A program made the translations under genes and the position numbers. Under the pieces are notes generated by a model. It saw only the letters and a list, made by a program, of their open reading frames with translations, was not told where the DNA came from and ran no database searches. From Doryteuthis pealeii (lineage: Eukaryota > Mollusca > Cephalopoda > Myopsida > Loliginidae), in NCBI GenBank assembly GCA_023376005.1, contig CM042150.1:75595569-75659568 (forward strand): 64,000 bases of DNA. Direction: 5' to 3'. Shown one piece after another: positions 11,611 through 24,560 of this stretch (its first letter is position 1; each line of letters begins with the position of its first letter).

Positions 11611-13195
11611 TGTTTACTACAATTCTGAAGACATCATAATTTAATTCTTTTTCATTTTAATTCTTTAATTTTTTTACTACACTGCTGAATGCATTGTTTT
11701 TTTGGTTTTTTTTTCATTTTAATTCATTTTCAAAAATATTTTATGTTTAAATTTTTCAAATTGACAAAAACTTGAATTCTGTCTTTTTCATTAGATTAAA
11801 GAAGAAAAAGTGATGTTATTTAAAAAAAATGTTTGTAATTTTAATACAAGAATTCCTTAGATATTCCCAATATGTTATTCTACTAAAAAAAATATTTTAA
11901 TTTTTGAAAATAATTACTTAAAATATTGTCTGTCTATTAACAACAAAGTAAATATTATTATATTATTTTTTCATGATAAACTGATTATTTTATTTTATAT
12001 TGTACAAGTTTAAAAAAACAACATTTAGATTAAGTGTTTGTCACAGTTGTCAATTTCTTGCTGTTGCTTGATTTTAATGTACTATTTCCCCTCTCTCACT
12101 GAAATGTCATCTTTTTACTCCTCCAGTGTAATGATGTGTCCAGGGCTTCCATTATTAATTTTTATTGAAATCCAATTAACCAGTCCTGTTTCTGAATATT
12201 GGCTTAACAAGTTTTATCTTGATTGGATCACTTGTGTAGGAACCAACTGATTATACACAGACATAAAGAAATTTCCATTTGTGTAGAAGATGAGATGTCA
12301 TAACATTAACTAAAAAATCTTAAACAATCTTACTTTTATATATTGTATCATGATTATATAATAACTAGTATAGATTCCAGTAAATGTATAATGAACCAGT
12401 AATTTTCTCTAGGATCAGAATGTATTATCTGTGTGCTCCATCAGGAAACAGTGTTTCACCTCAGTACTTCAGCTTCGGATGAAATTGAAATATCTCTGCC
12501 TGTGGAAATCCTAAATTAAAAACTCAACGATGTAAAATATGCAGATGAGAAAAGTTATTATTTTGAAAAAATCTACAATGTAATACATTCTCACAAATAG
12601 AAACAAGATAAGAAAAAACAAATAAATAGGACAGGGAATTTATAAAACCTACAATCCTTTTGTTGCTTAGATATTGGTGGTTAAGTTTTCACAGATTTTA
12701 ATTTGATTTTTAATAATTCTGCTTATTTCTGTCATTTAAGATTTTGAAATCATCATGGTCATTTTTCAAATATTAACTATATAAGTTATTATTTGAAAGA
12801 TGATGATGATGATCTGAAAATCTTATTTTTCTCCAATCAGTGCCCCCTTTTAAGACTGATCTACTTTTAATAAAGCACCTGGCTTATTGCATGTTAATTA
12901 AAGATAAAGGATGTTAAAACATTTACAAATCATTTTAGCTTTAATTTGATTTTTCCTCAGAACAAGACATGAAAGATGAAATTGTTGGAGGATATTTGAA
13001 CCTAATTTGCAACATCTTTTATGAAAAGAAAAAAAAAGAAGAAATATTTATTTTATATTTAATTTAAGCTTTAACCTTTCTGCAACCATGTTTTTCAATT
13101 TTTAATGGTTTCCACTGCAGTATTTTCCAGCAAAAAATGATTATTTAAAAAAATATTATTAAAGACCTTTAGATCACCATAAAATATTATCTAAA
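11611..13195. other. AT-rich non-coding stretch, nothing recognised
   Basis: Long T- and A-runs and short chance frames only (for example 12038-12250). No family member recognised. Confidence 0.45.
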
Positions 13196-13345
13196 TAATC
13201 AGTTTAGCTTTGTTGGTAGAGCATATGCCTAGGAACCCCAAGGTTCCTGGTTTGATACTTGCACCTTGCTCAGTGCAAGATCTGTATAAAAGAAGATAGA
13301 CTCCCTCACTGTCCGGCTGATACCAACAATAAGCTACTCTATTTT
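13196..13345 (+). mobile_element. SINE-B, internally shortened copy
   Basis: Shows the tRNA-like head TTGGTAGAGCATATGC and CAAGGTTCCTGGTTTGATAC (B-box region). It then jumps to AGATAGACTCCCTCACTG of the 3' part. The middle of the SINE is missing compared with 45343-45582. Confidence 0.65.
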
Positions 13346-14380
13346 ATTTACTTACAGAGAAATAGCCACTGGAATGTCTGTTTGTTTATAATTTTGTTTT
13401 TCCTAGTGTGGCCTTATTTTTGCTACAATGTTGTTATTTGGGTGAATATGCCCATGTGTTTACTCTAAATATTGCATAGATGTTTTATTTCAAAACTTCT
13501 TTAAACAGTATAGATATTTAATTTTAGCCTATACTCCTTCCTGAAAAAGTTGAATAAATGTTAAATTTAGCTTCTACAAATTCTAAAAAGTCAGTGAGTA
13601 CTATATCCATTTTTTTTTCCTTAAGAGTTTCACACTCCAATTTAGCAGTGCATGTTATGCAGAAATAATTATGATAGTTGCATACAGAATACTGAAAATA
13701 TTTCTTGTATAAAATGAGTTAATTATCATTAATTAGGTTCATTAATATAGATCTAATTTTTATAATTTTTGTATTGAACTTATGATGTACAAAGAATTTT
13801 AAAATTTTTTATTTTGACATAAAAACAGGAGTTAAAAAACGTCAACATAGAATCTTTTCATACTCTGTTGAAGAAGAAACTCTTGTTTTCAGTTATTCAT
13901 GTTTATTTTTGCAAATTGTACATGTATCTATAAATGATGGTGAGTAGGAGTTTTGAAAGATCAGAGGGTCACATGTCCATTGACAGACTCAAAATTACTC
14001 ATGCTAACCACATAGATTCTACAATAACTAAGGAATCAATCTTTTTTGTAAGTGAGCCAAGAAACCAAGACATGCATTCATCAATTCTAGAATTGATTTA
14101 GTATCAAATATAATTTTCCTCGCTTTATATGCAGGAACACATCTAAACTGAAATGCCAAAAATTAGAGACAACAACCTAAATAATGTATACCTTTTCCTT
14201 TCACCTGAATAATTGCAGCTATGCAACATGTCATCAGTGGCGCCACTTTGTCTGACTGCACCTCCTTGCAATTTAAACAATTTTTTACCCTGCACAAAAG
14301 TAAAAGACTTTCATAGATTGCCTCTTTTTTTTTTAAAGGTATGTTTATAATGTCTTAGAATTTGTTTCGAATAGGTATCT
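13346..14380. other. AT-rich non-coding stretch, nothing recognised
   Basis: No exon, RNA gene or shared repeat recognised. Confidence 0.4.
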
Positions 14381-14384
14381 ACCC

Positions 14385-14525
14385 AACCTTTTCAACATGG
14401 ATAAAATGTGACACAAGGCTGCAAGTATGGGGTATTCAGAATAGATTGAACTTGCTATTCAGTTGTAATGAATCTGCAAGACTATCTTGCTAACCATTAT
14501 ACCACAATGGGATGCTCTTTTTATT
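14385..14525 (-). mobile_element. short tRNA-derived SINE (family E), copy 1 of tandem pair
   Basis: The right end reads TAACCATTATACCACAATG, the reverse of a tRNA-like 5' end (CATTGTGGTATAATGGTTA) with an A-box-like motif. The left end is a CCCAACC...TGTGACA tail resembling the tail of SINE-A. Confidence 0.6.
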
Positions 14526-14670
14526 ACCCAACCTGTTTGCCACAGGTAGGATGTGAAATGAGGTTGCAAATATAAGGCATTCACCAAGGATCAAACTTGA
14601 TATTCAGTAGTCATGAATAAATGAGTCTAGCTTGCTAACCATTATACCATAATGAGATACCCAAAATTTG
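14526..14670 (-). mobile_element. short tRNA-derived SINE (family E), copy 2 of tandem pair
   Basis: Directly follows copy 1 in the same orientation, with matching TACCCAACC..GTAGGATGTGA tail and TAACCATTATACCATAATG head. Either one SINE inserted next to the other, or the unit was duplicated. Confidence 0.6.
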
Positions 14671-14689
14671 TGTCCTGAATATGGCAATA

Positions 14690-15000
14690 AACTGCATCTA
14701 GTGGTGAGGTTCCAGCTCTGGAGCTCTGTGGAGTGGCAAGTACCCCTTTGTTGCTATTAATCCCAGGTTCACTTTGATCTGGAGTAGTAGTAGCTGTCAA
14801 GCTCCCATCTATAGGACAGAGTGATATGTTGGAAAATTATTAGTATTGGTTAGAAACCATATAACTGTGTGAACAAAGAATTTAAAAAGTGATTGCAATA
14901 AACCATTAGGAATATAGTCATAATTATAATCAAACATCATTAAATGCATCAAATATTGGTATTAAATAACCCATAAGGAGTTATGCCATTAAAAACTAAA
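14690..15000 (-). repeat. repeat D with repeat-G end
   Basis: Contains GTGAGGTTCCAGCTCTGG and ACCCCTTTGTTGC, the reverse of repeat D blocks. It ends near 14955-14995 with the repeat-G-like ATTAAATAACCCATAAGG. Confidence 0.5.
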
Positions 15001-15399
15001 CCAAACTTGGAAGAATTTCATTTTACTGTATTGAATATTGTTATTCATAAGAAGAATGATTGAAGAAAAACCTGATACAAAAATTTTCTGTGTTTGTGTA
15101 AAAAAATAAAATGGAGAATTTTGTATCTGAAAAGTTTTTTGCTGTGTAAACTGATATTTACATGTAATAATTTGCTTAAAGACAAATTCTTGGGGTGAAT
15201 TAAACCTCAATTAAAAAAGCTACAAAATATCAGCAACTTAATTTTGTTAAAATGTTTTGTACTTATTTTGTTTATGAACAAATTCATTTATAAGTAGGGT
15301 ACTTTGTAAGGGAACTATTTTTTAATAATTGTGATTTTACCCTTCTGTTTAGATATTCTTTTTAATGATTAAAAATCAAATCAACATATTTTTTACTTT

Positions 15400-15501
15400 A
15401 GTATTATTTGGATTATTCAAAATGTTGTCCTCATCTTCATTATTATCTGTACAGATAACAATGAAGATGAGGACAACAGTCCGAATAATCCAAATAATAC
15501 T
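15400..15501. repeat. repeat F, 102-bp spacer-free palindrome
   Basis: The arm 15400-15450 pairs with 15451-15501 at 47 of 51 positions, with the centre at TGTACA. The left arm holds GTTGTCCTCATCTTCATT and the right arm AATGAAGATGAGGACAAC. The right side continues into the repeat F tail (ATCAAGCCTCATCTCAAAAA). Confidence 0.75.
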
Positions 15502-15619
15502 AATTATCAAGCCTCATCTCAAAAATTCTGAGAAATAGTATTTTTTACTTTATCAATTGAAAAGTGAAGGTTTCCGAATTTTTTTTGATAAAGTCAATTT
15601 GTAATTTATTTTAGATTAA

Positions 15620-15830
15620 GACATGTTTTTGTAGGGTGCAGCTTCCAAGATTTGTTCAAAACAGCACAAATTATCTTTGTGTAGTTCTCTCATATTTTCT
15701 CTGGGCGTTTTGTTAAAGTTCAAGTCAAGTGGTGCAACCATACAGTAGTACTGGCACAACTACAGCTCAGAAGAATTTCTATTTTACTTTATCAGAGAGA
15801 TAATGGTCATTGACCTGTCGAAAGCAGTTC
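15620..15830 (-). mobile_element. LINE ORF2 3' fragment
   Basis: Matches the 52.8-52.96 kb copy: AGGGTGCAGCTTCCA, GTGTAGTTCTC, CATACAGTAGTACTGGCAC and AGAAGAATTTCT. On the minus strand this is the segment encoding an LLYGCT-like motif in better copies. Broken by stops and indels. Confidence 0.5.
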
Positions 15831-16770
15831 ATTCTTTATCTAAATTTTCACTAAATTTTCCTCATTTCTGTAGGTTATTCTTATTTTCTCTGCTTGTGTA
15901 ACTATACAGACAAAGAAAGAAAATAAATCTCTGGAATTGGTTTAGAGTGTCTCATATAAAGCCTTCACCCTCGCCTAAAGTACAGAAAGTAGTAATTTGA
16001 AAGCAACAAAGATGAGGACAATCCAAAAATAAATGTAATACCAAAAAAGAGAGATGGCTTTTAAGTCTAATTTAGTTATTCTCTCTTTAACTACAGACAT
16101 TATAAGTTTTATATTACTCATGGTAAACATAATTGAACTCTCTTTGGGATAATATCTTTTTTAAAATAATTTTTATGAGGAATGCAGCTTTCCTTTACTT
16201 ACGACTATTTATACCAAAAGTGTATACCATTCTTAATAGAAACATTGTTGGATCACTTTGATTTTTCATTCTTCTCTTTAGAAGTAAGATAGAACAATCT
16301 GTCTATATGTTTGTAAGGCACTATAAAAAAGGAACTTATTAAAAAAAAATTTCATGTTAGAAAACTAGTCAAGCTGGCAGGAAAGGGAGAATTAATTATA
16401 CTAACAACTTGTTTTTATTATTTAATACTAGAAAAGAATGAACCCTAAATGTTCCTGTTCTGTTTAACTGCTGACAATTTTAACATTAGTGGTTTATGAT
16501 AGAGTACAAGGAGAAAGAGTGAAGGTTGTGTTAGTTTACAACTATTCAAAATATGTAAATATAAATATACAATGAACCTCAAATATAAAATAACCCTAGA
16601 TGGTTTGACATGCCATTAAAATCAATCATCTCTGCTTCATCTAAATTTCTGGGATGTGTTATTCTTTATAATATTTACACATCTCAGATTCTTGTTCTAA
16701 CGTTGGTTATTATGTTCACATTTCAGCCAGTGTACTCTTTAGGCTTTTTCAGGTGTTATTCATCTAATGT
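15831..16770. other. non-coding stretch with repeat F and D traces
   Basis: A lone AAGATGAGGACAATCC (repeat F signature) lies at 16008-16023. A repeat D/G end (TTTGACATGCCATTAAAATC) lies at about 16596-16622. Nothing else recognised. Confidence 0.4.
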
Positions 16771-16775
16771 TATTC

Positions 16776-17071
16776 TGTTGGAATATTTTGTATATAAGGT
16801 GTGATGCAATACACCACTTACATTTATTGAATAAGCGAGGTCATGTGGTTTAAACCTCAGCCAATCAACAGCCTGAATACGTGGCTGGTTAACTACTTAA
16901 TTGCTGATACTGAGAGATGTCCATTTGCAATCATTCTCTGCAAGACAGAGGAGCACCAAGGAACAACCAAAGGATTCTTTAGTAAGGATCGTGCTCTGCT
17001 TGACACAAAGGATCTCCACTGAACAGGTGCTCTTGCTTGAAGCCTAAAGAATGGTCACAAAAATTGTAACA
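16776..17071 (+). mobile_element. solo LTR (family I), 296 bp, 5-bp TSD
   Basis: Begins TGTTGG and ends GTAACA, flanked by TATTC at 16771-16775 and 17072-17076. It shares about 260 bp with 35143-35413. Inside are TATATAAG at 16791-16798, a CCAATCA box and a GTGGTTTAAAC block. The TG...CA termini with a 5-bp duplication are diagnostic of an LTR left by recombination; no internal domain is present. Strand is taken from the TATA box and is uncertain because that leaves a very short U3. Confidence 0.65.
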
Positions 17072-17214
17072 TATTCTGAATATTCAACCAAATCATGTAT
17101 GCATTTCCTTTTCTTTTTACATGCTCAGAATCAGAATCGCAGTTTGTTCAATAGTCGTAGAATATAAAAAAGAACGTATATCAGTCTTTGCATATATATC
17201 TGTTGGTCTGGTTA

Positions 17215-17505
17215 GATACCTATTTATCTATCTCAACCATTTATATAAATTTATCTGTCTTCTTTACCAATGTATTTAAATACTTTCACATTTCATCCTT
17301 TCTATCTATCATGACCTGTTCATACCTCTCTACCTCTTCCAGCCTATTTAAATACTTTTCCATTTATTCTTTTCCCATCTATCTTTTTATCTCAGTCCAT
17401 TCACATCTATCTCCTTTTGCAATATATCTAAATACTTTCCCATTTCATTCTTTTCCTATCTGTCTATCAACCCCAGTCTGTTCATATCTATCTTTAACCT
17501 TGTGA
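17215..17505. repeat. pyrimidine-rich tandem repeat, about 75-bp period
   Basis: ATTTAAATACTTT-CATTTCAT-CTATCT type units recur near 17269, 17345 and 17420. The 105-codon + frame over it is an artefact of the TC-rich repeat. Confidence 0.6.
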
Positions 17506-18445
17506 GAGAAAGATGGAAAGATAATGGGTTCTTGGCAGAAGGTTTTAACCTCTACTGACATACCACCAACTGTCATTATGGGAAAACATAATAGAATAGG
17601 AGGAGATATTACTTCATGAGTGACCCTTGTATAAAAATGTGACTAGACACTGAGCTTAATAGCCACAAAGTGAGTTTATATATATAAAACTACTTAGACT
17701 TTCTGATGTAACAATAGTTGTTTTTGCATAAGAGAAACTAAGATAAACAAGTAAAGCATGTTGAGATCTCTTAACAAATGCCTTCAGATATGAAACTCTG
17801 ATGCAAAAAAAACTTTTTATATAAATGTACAAAGATAATAACAAATGACAGCAGCCATTGTAGAAAAGTTTCTCCAGTGGTTCGTATAATTTCCAGTTTT
17901 CTTGATTCTTCCTGGAATTTCTTTTATAAATGTGTTTATTAATATAGGCAATCAAATTTACCTGCATAATGGTGAGTGACAGAAGCAAAAGTAAAATGAC
18001 AATTTGATATGGTTTTTATTAACTCCCCTTTTTCTTCTTCATTCTTTTGCAATTATGAAAGCAATTTCTGCACTTGTAAACAAGACTTTCTTTGCATAAT
18101 GCTGACTGAAGTTAATGAACACTGACAGTTCAACAAGTTTTTCAGCATTTTTCATGATATTTTCAATCTTTTCTTTTTATTTCTTTTTGCAGACCAAACA
18201 AGCGGTGAAGAGGCTTTACTGCAGTTGCAAGTTATAATCATAGTTTCATCAAATGCTAATATCATTTATGAAGTTTGAACTGCTTTTCTTCTCTGAGAGT
18301 TCTGTCCAAATATATGGATGTTAACTGAAATAGAATGGTTTGCAGTTGTTTTCCAACTTTCCAAAAATGAAAAATATCATTCAAAATTTAGAATTTAGGT
18401 TTAGGGATCAATAATGCTGACAAATGAAATGAATAAATAATTTTG
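17506..18445. other. non-coding stretch, nothing recognised
   Basis: A 110-codon minus frame at 17656-17988 has no recognisable domain and a tract of repeated YI residues from AT-rich sequence. Confidence 0.4.
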
Positions 18446-18447
18446 GC

Positions 18448-18716
18448 ATATATGGAGGCGCTTGATGTGTAACAGTTATTGTTGTAAGGAATGGAAACAA
18501 ATCCTGGACGAGACTGTTTGCATACACATAGTGCTAATACTCTTAGGAAAGGTATGAATATAACTATTACCCCAGCTATGTGTAAATAGTAGGGCAGACT
18601 AGGCTCTTTATCCTTGGTATGACAACCCATCTAGGAGAAGGAAAACTTTAAGTTCAAAATTATTAAACTCTGCTCCAAATTTTTTTTAACCTACTCATGG
18701 GAGGGGTCAGGTAAAT
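18448..18716 (+). mobile_element. SINE-A, near full length, diverged
   Basis: Head region with AAATCCTGGACGAGACTGTTTG, then CTTAGGAAAGGTATGAAT, CCAGCTATGTGTAAATAGTA and CATCTAGGAGAAGGAAAACT, to a GGGTCAGGTAAATG end. All SINE-A blocks are present in order. Confidence 0.65.
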
Positions 18717-18730
18717 GCATCTAAAATCCT

Positions 18731-18990
18731 TTATTTTTTCAGTTTATATATTGTAGCCTTTTTAAATATCTGAGATTTCCATGGGCGCAGCTTATGCACT
18801 CTGAACTTAGGCAGATTTTTTGAAGAGCAGCATGCACTTAGAATGTAGATAGTGTGCTCAGATGGTGCACTTGGATAAATAATAATAAGTAATAATATTA
18901 CATAAATAATTGTAAAATATATATATATATATATATATATATAATAACAATTTATTAAAAACATTTTTTTTACCGTCGTTTGTGTCTATT
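18731..18990. repeat. AT-rich spacer with (TA)n tract
   Basis: A (TA)n run lies at about 18917-18943. No gene recognised. Confidence 0.5.
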
Positions 18991-18994
18991 CTTT

Positions 18995-18999
18995 TGTTC

Positions 19000-19035
<36 letters not shown>

Positions 19036-19222
19036 TGAAAAATAAATAAATAAAGGAAAGAAAATGTTGAATGAATAGAAATGTTTAATGAAATGCCGAC
19101 AAATTTTATCCATTCAACATTTTATTTATTTATTCATTTTTTCAACATATTGTCAGATTCACTTCCATTTTTTCAACTTACACACACACACACAAACACA
19201 CACACACATATATATATAAGGT
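18995..19222. repeat. inverted repeat bounded by (TA)n(TG)n and (CA)n(TA)n
   Basis: The left arm has (TA)n(TG)n TTGAAAAATAAATAAATAAA and AATGTTGAATG. The right arm has CATTCAACATTTTATTT and TTTTTTCAAC, then (CA)n(TA)n. Arms are imperfectly complementary and form a MITE-like hairpin in which the microsatellites belong to the arms. Confidence 0.55.
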
Positions 19223-19374
19223 TTGGCTGACCATGAAATGTCACCAAATGAGATTTTATTTTTTGGTCAACACATTTCTTTCATTGGTGTTGCAGTGTTT
19301 GGATCTCATTGGTAGAAAAAGTCATCAACAGCAGATATGTGATGTTATCATATGAACTTTAAAGTCCACATTTT

Positions 19375-19377
<3 letters not shown>

Positions 19378-19412
<35 letters not shown>
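19378..19412. repeat. (TA)n microsatellite
   Basis: About 15 TA units directly after GTCCACATTTTTG. No unique function visible. Confidence 0.8.
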
Positions 19413-19414
<2 letters not shown>

Positions 19415-19439
19415 TGGATACACTGTTATCAATGACTGA

Positions 19440-19923
19440 AGGTTGTCTAAGCATATTTGTCATATCTGGTTGACACAACATACCACTAACATTATTAGTT
19501 GATAACATTTTATTGCCTGAACGAACTCATAATGAATATAAAAATGACAAGAAACAAGAAACAATACATAAAGAGTATACATAGAGAAAAATCCTAATGT
19601 TATTGAAGGAGTATTTAAAGTACATATAAAAGTACATATAAGAGAAATAGAAGTTTTGAATAAAGACTTACATATTTAAGCAATGCTATCATGTGTGATG
19701 CTACACAAGGTTGTTTGGGGCACAAAAGTTCCTGTCTGATGCAGATAGGAAGGTCTGTTTCAAGACATGATCAAGGTCAAGGGGGAATTTGACTTTGGCA
19801 TTCCCTTGTTTTAAACGGAACTTTGACCATGTCACCTCATTGCCATTAGCAGACATGGAAGGTAATGACCTTTTCTCTCACCTAACACCAAATAGTAGAA
19901 CTGTTCTGAGGCAAGGAATGTAA

Positions 19924-19925
<2 letters not shown>
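19440..19925 (-). repeat. possible LTR-like or 3' UTR-like repeat
   Basis: A somewhat GC-richer block (19700-19920) adjoins an AT-rich one with repeated AAAGTACATATA (19618-19645). On the minus strand there is an AATAAA at about 19512-19517. It resembles the layout at 1-320. Not classified. Confidence 0.25.

Positions 19926-19966
<41 letters not shown>
19926..19966. repeat. (TA)n microsatellite
   Basis: About 20 TA units following GTAACC. Confidence 0.8.
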
Positions 19967-19969
<3 letters not shown>

Positions 19970-22600
19970 AGATAAAAGCTGACTATGATGGTTTAAAGTT
20001 TTCCTTTTGCCAGTAGAATTTCCAGTCATTGCAACGATGACATCAGACAGTCTGAGATCAAGTGATTTCAATAAGAACCTGGGTTAATCATAATCTAGTT
20101 CATGACAGACATTGAATCTTTATAGTTTTTTTATTCTTTTTTTTATCATATTAGTGATTCTCTTCTTGTTGTCTCATTTTTTTGTCCATCAGACATTTTT
20201 CTTCTATTTTTTAAATTCTGGATGACTTTTACACATAATGCAATATTTGGCAACTGTACTAAAACTCTCACGCTTCTACTTCATTTTATTTATTTATTTT
20301 ACAATTCGTTTTATTTTTTTATAATAATTGATGTCTGTGTCACCGAAAATTACATTTTAGACAGAATACGGAATATTGCATCAAAAATTAGGTTGACCTA
20401 TGTTCTTTAGGTCGTTTTTGGACAAGAATTATTTGACTGAACACATATCTAAATGACACTTCAAAATAAATAATCTTCTACCATTTATTCTCTTTCTTTC
20501 TCCTCTTTAAGTTTTCTCTTTCCTCTTTCTTCCTTTCAGTTTGATTTTTTTTTCTGTACTCGTGGACCTGCTCAAGTAGTTTCTTAAAATAGAAATGGAT
20601 TTCTTTTTGGGCACTTTGATTAACTGAACTTAATGTTAGTAGAAAGTAGAAAAAATATCAATATTTGTATCAGAATAGAAATTTTTTCTACTGGAAGTTA
20701 ATTTTTTTTCTTTAAAAAATGTGGATTTGTTTATAGTCTGTGGTCCCTTCATTCCTATATCAGAGATTAAGATTTATTTTTTTTAAATCCGATAAATCCA
20801 ATCAGCAAAATCCCATAGTGCTGAAGACAGCTCAGAAAATAGTAGTCCTCTTTTTTTTTCCTTTTATCTTTTTTCCATTTCATTTCTTCTTAATGTATCT
20901 TAATCTATTGCCATCAATTCCATATAGCTTTAATGCACTTTTGTTAAGATTTGGTATCCAAAGTAATTTTTGATTTTATTGATTCATTTTTAGAACAGAA
21001 GCTAATTTTATATTACCTGTTTGGCATATTGTTACATCTAATATCTCTAACTCATTGTGATTTTGTCTGTAGGATTTAAGAGTCATTAAACAAATATGTC
21101 AAAACTCTCACTCTCTCTAATGATTACATATATCAGGGCACAATAAATGCTAAAATCCTATATAAGAAGTCAGCAGATGCTGCAATTTCTATTGTACATT
21201 TAACATGTGAACAACAATAACTAATATAATAATATCCCACTTTACGTTATTTTGGCCGATTTCAAATATGCTTTTATGCTACTTTTCTAGACTAAATTTA
21301 AATTCAGAGAATATCATTATTTCAACGGTATGTCGCCATCAAAATTAGGACATGAAATATATTTTTCCTTAAAAATATATAAATAAATAAATAAAATACA
21401 TAAAAATTCACAATAAAACATAAAAGATACTAAAAAGAATGTAAAATACAATACAAACACATTAAGAATGTATATACAATAAAATGAAATATTTACATTA
21501 AAAAATTGTAAAGAAAATTCTTCTAAAATGTGTTCTTAGTGTTCTAGCAAGAGTTATATTCTTTCACAAGTTATTTACACTAGTTTTATGGTGTCTGTTC
21601 TCAATTTAAGGTATTTTAAGGCATTTTGCTCAGTTTATGTAAAAAACAAAAAACAAACAAACACAAAAACAGCTTACATCACAGCTTTTGGAACCAGTTA
21701 ATGACTTGGATTTGACTATAACAACATGCCTATTCATTATTTACTGTGAAACTTTCAAAGATTCTTCTAGTTTGGTTGTTTAGTCTTTTGTTCTGGCAGT
21801 TTCCAATTTTAAAAGTGTTGGCAGGGTGGGGGTGTTTTATATACAAAATATTGGTTTTCATATATGTCAAGGAGAAAGAATAAAATATTTGACAAAGTTC
21901 AAAGTTAAGTAGCAAATATTAATAAACATTTATCAAAAACAATATTCGTTCAATATTCTAAAGTTTAATATATTCAACAATCAAAGAATACTTATTCTTA
22001 AGCCTGAAACATTAAGACTGAGAAAAAAAGTTTTCTTAAACCTTTTTGTTCTGTAAGAGACAAAGAAACACCATCCAAATATGACCACTTCTTGGAGTGA
22101 GAGGAAAGATAAAATGGGACCCAGATTAAGAGAGCTTGGGGCTTCTATAAGAATCACAAGTAGTGGTAGATAATATGGTGTCTGTTAGTTATGCTAGGAT
22201 ACTTGTCAACATGTCTACAATTTTTTGCTTTACTTTAATTTTATTTTTCTAATATTAGTTTTGCTTACATTCTACAATTCTGTATAACTTTAAGTATACC
22301 ACTGTAAATAGAAGGCATCGAAATCCTTATCTAAATTAAAAAAAAAAACTGCAGATTTTCCTTGGTTTGCATTGTAATTTCATACAAATCTTAAATCTAC
22401 TACAAATCAACTACATTATAAAAACTAAAATGTCTTGTTCATTTGAAATAATGAAGAGTATGTTTTCATTTCTTCTTTGTATGCATTCTGAGAATAAATA
22501 ATAGATATTTTAATGATTTATAGAACTAAAAATTAGATAGTTTGCTGATCATTTGAAAAAAATAATCTCATTAAAATTTGTAAAAGGTGTAGCTCAGTCA
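19967..22600. other. AT-rich non-coding stretch, nothing recognised
   Basis: Short chance frames only (20222, 20740, 21730). An AAATAAATAAATAAAATAC-type low-complexity run lies near 21378. Confidence 0.45.
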
Positions 22601-22708
22601 CTTGATCATCCTCCTCAAAACCATAAAGTTTTGGAATCAATACCAGCTCTCACCAACAGCATTAATTAGTAGCACAACATAGATCTGTGTGTGTGGGGGA
22701 TGCTGATA

Positions 22709-22712
<4 letters not shown>

Positions 22713-22768
<56 letters not shown>
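22713..22768. repeat. (GA)n microsatellite, about 55 bp
   Basis: Almost pure GA repeat; it generates an RE-repeat open frame that should be ignored. Confidence 0.85.
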
Positions 22769-22775
<7 letters not shown>

Positions 22776-23039
22776 ATGGAGCCATTAGGTTACCATGGAA
22801 AGTTTTTCAGGATGAATAATGGGAATACTGTATCTTCATGTAGAATCCCATTAAAGTTCTGTAAATTAAGTGATTTTGAGATATCAAACATCAATGTAAA
22901 ACAAGTATTAACTAAGTTTGTATAAAAATTACTGTTCTTGCAACAGTCTTTTGGCAAAAGAGCCATGTCTACGGATACCGAAACATTTTATTCCTCTTAA
23001 AAAAATGAATGCGTAGCAGTTGAAAAATATGTACACTTC

Positions 23040-23300
23040 TTTCATATATGTACAATTTTATTTTTGATTTTAGAGTTTCAATGCTATAACATTTGATTAT
23101 GAATAATACATAATATCTGTTTTGATTCTATAATGTTACACTATGAATGATAAAATAAAATCCTAATATCTTTGGTTTAGAAGAAAATTAGAAAATCAAC
23201 TTTTAATCAAAGAAATTGGTAGGTGTATACTTATTCATAGGCAATACTGTACATTATAATTTAAGTAATACTTAAGAGATTTATCAATTTCAACATTTTT
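23040..23300 (+). repeat. repeat H half-copy
   Basis: Contains TTTTATTTTTGATTTTAGAG, ATCTTTGGTTTAGAAGAAAA and GGTGTATACTTATTCATAGG, matching 9360-9590 and 34120-34300. Confidence 0.5.
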
Positions 23301-23721
23301 GTTTTTTCTGGGTGACCCTTTTTATACCTCCACATTGAAGAACCCAGTAATGTTTAATTAAATATGAATAATCATTTTAGTAAAACAAATCTGTACATTT
23401 GATAACATCATTTTCCTCATGATGAGCAAAGAATAATGTTAAAACTTTCCTGTGGGTCAAGTAAATAAGCATAGTAACTTTGGTAACTCTATATCTATTG
23501 GTTGTCTTTTAAAAGACTGACAAATACAATCTTCCAATTGATTTATTGATATAGATCAGTCACTATACATTTTCAAAGTAAAAATCATTGGCAATATATT
23601 TCCTATTTTGTACATCAAACTATTTATCCATCTATAGATAACAGACAAATAAACTCTTTCTAAAAATAACAATACAGATCAGTTGCAATGAATTTTCATA
23701 GTAAAATTTATTGGCAATATA

Positions 23722-23752
<31 letters not shown>

Positions 23753-24455
23753 CATACATACATTGCATTGCTTCTCTCAATGGGATTTTCCCTATTATTG
23801 TTTACCCTCTTGATATTTTCTTTATTTGATTGGATGAGATGAAATATAGTTCTTTCTTTGTTCAGAAGAGAGCCATTCACTTGAGCCACTTATTTCAGCA
23901 AGTCAAGGCCAAAACAAACAACTTTTCTGTTTTTCAAAAACGTTTCTGAGGTTCTTGACATACGATCAGACTAAACAGGCATCGAAAGCTTTTATCAGTT
24001 TCCACTCCTCATCCATCCTCAGGAACTTCGACTTTATAATGGACAAACCACTTCTGTGAAATTCTCATAAAAAAACAAATTCTGATTCTGAAAAAGCAGC
24101 CACAGAAACGTTGCATCTTGCCCATTCTGTAATGGTCTTCAACAATTTCATCATTACTTCATAACTTGTACAATCATTGGAATCCATCAGTAGACCATTC
24201 ACTGATATGAAATGACTTTTAGTATTGCTCCTCAAAAGAAAGTGAAATACCAACATTTCAAGAAGAAATGAGGAACACTTATATACTTATATCAATCTAT
24301 CTTGCTGCCCATTATATATATAGTACTATCTCTGTCCCATAAAAGTTGTTACATTTGTATATATATTTCATACATTAAATATAACAACTATTATAGGATG
24401 GTCCATGTACCAAGCAAAGTTAACTAAATAGCAAAAACTATTTCAGGATAGATAT
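23301..24455. other. non-coding stretch with (TA)n at 23720
   Basis: A minus frame at 24065-24256 (63 codons) has ordinary-looking composition but no recognised domain and no convincing flanking splice sites. Confidence 0.35.
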
Positions 24456-24459
24456 CTCA

Positions 24460-24560
24460 TGTAATATGATGGTTACTGAGCTGGGCTTGCAGACCATTGT
24501 TAGTGAATTCTATTCTCATTAGAGGCTCCATACTCCTGGCCTTGTGCTATATTAAGCTCA
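24460..24560 (+). mobile_element. family E tRNA-derived SINE, head
   Basis: Reads ATGATGGTTACTGAGC..GGCTTGCAGACCATTGTTAG then TGAATTCTATTCTCATTAGA (B-box position) and CTCCTGGCCTTGTGCTA. The order matches 37698-37800. Confidence 0.6.

Noticed and set aside
17188..17505. 105-codon + strand ORF
   Set aside because: It is a TC-rich minisatellite with a period near 75 bp; residues are Ser/Phe/Tyr/Leu only.
22713..22925. RE-repeat protein
   Set aside because: Produced by the (GA)n microsatellite.
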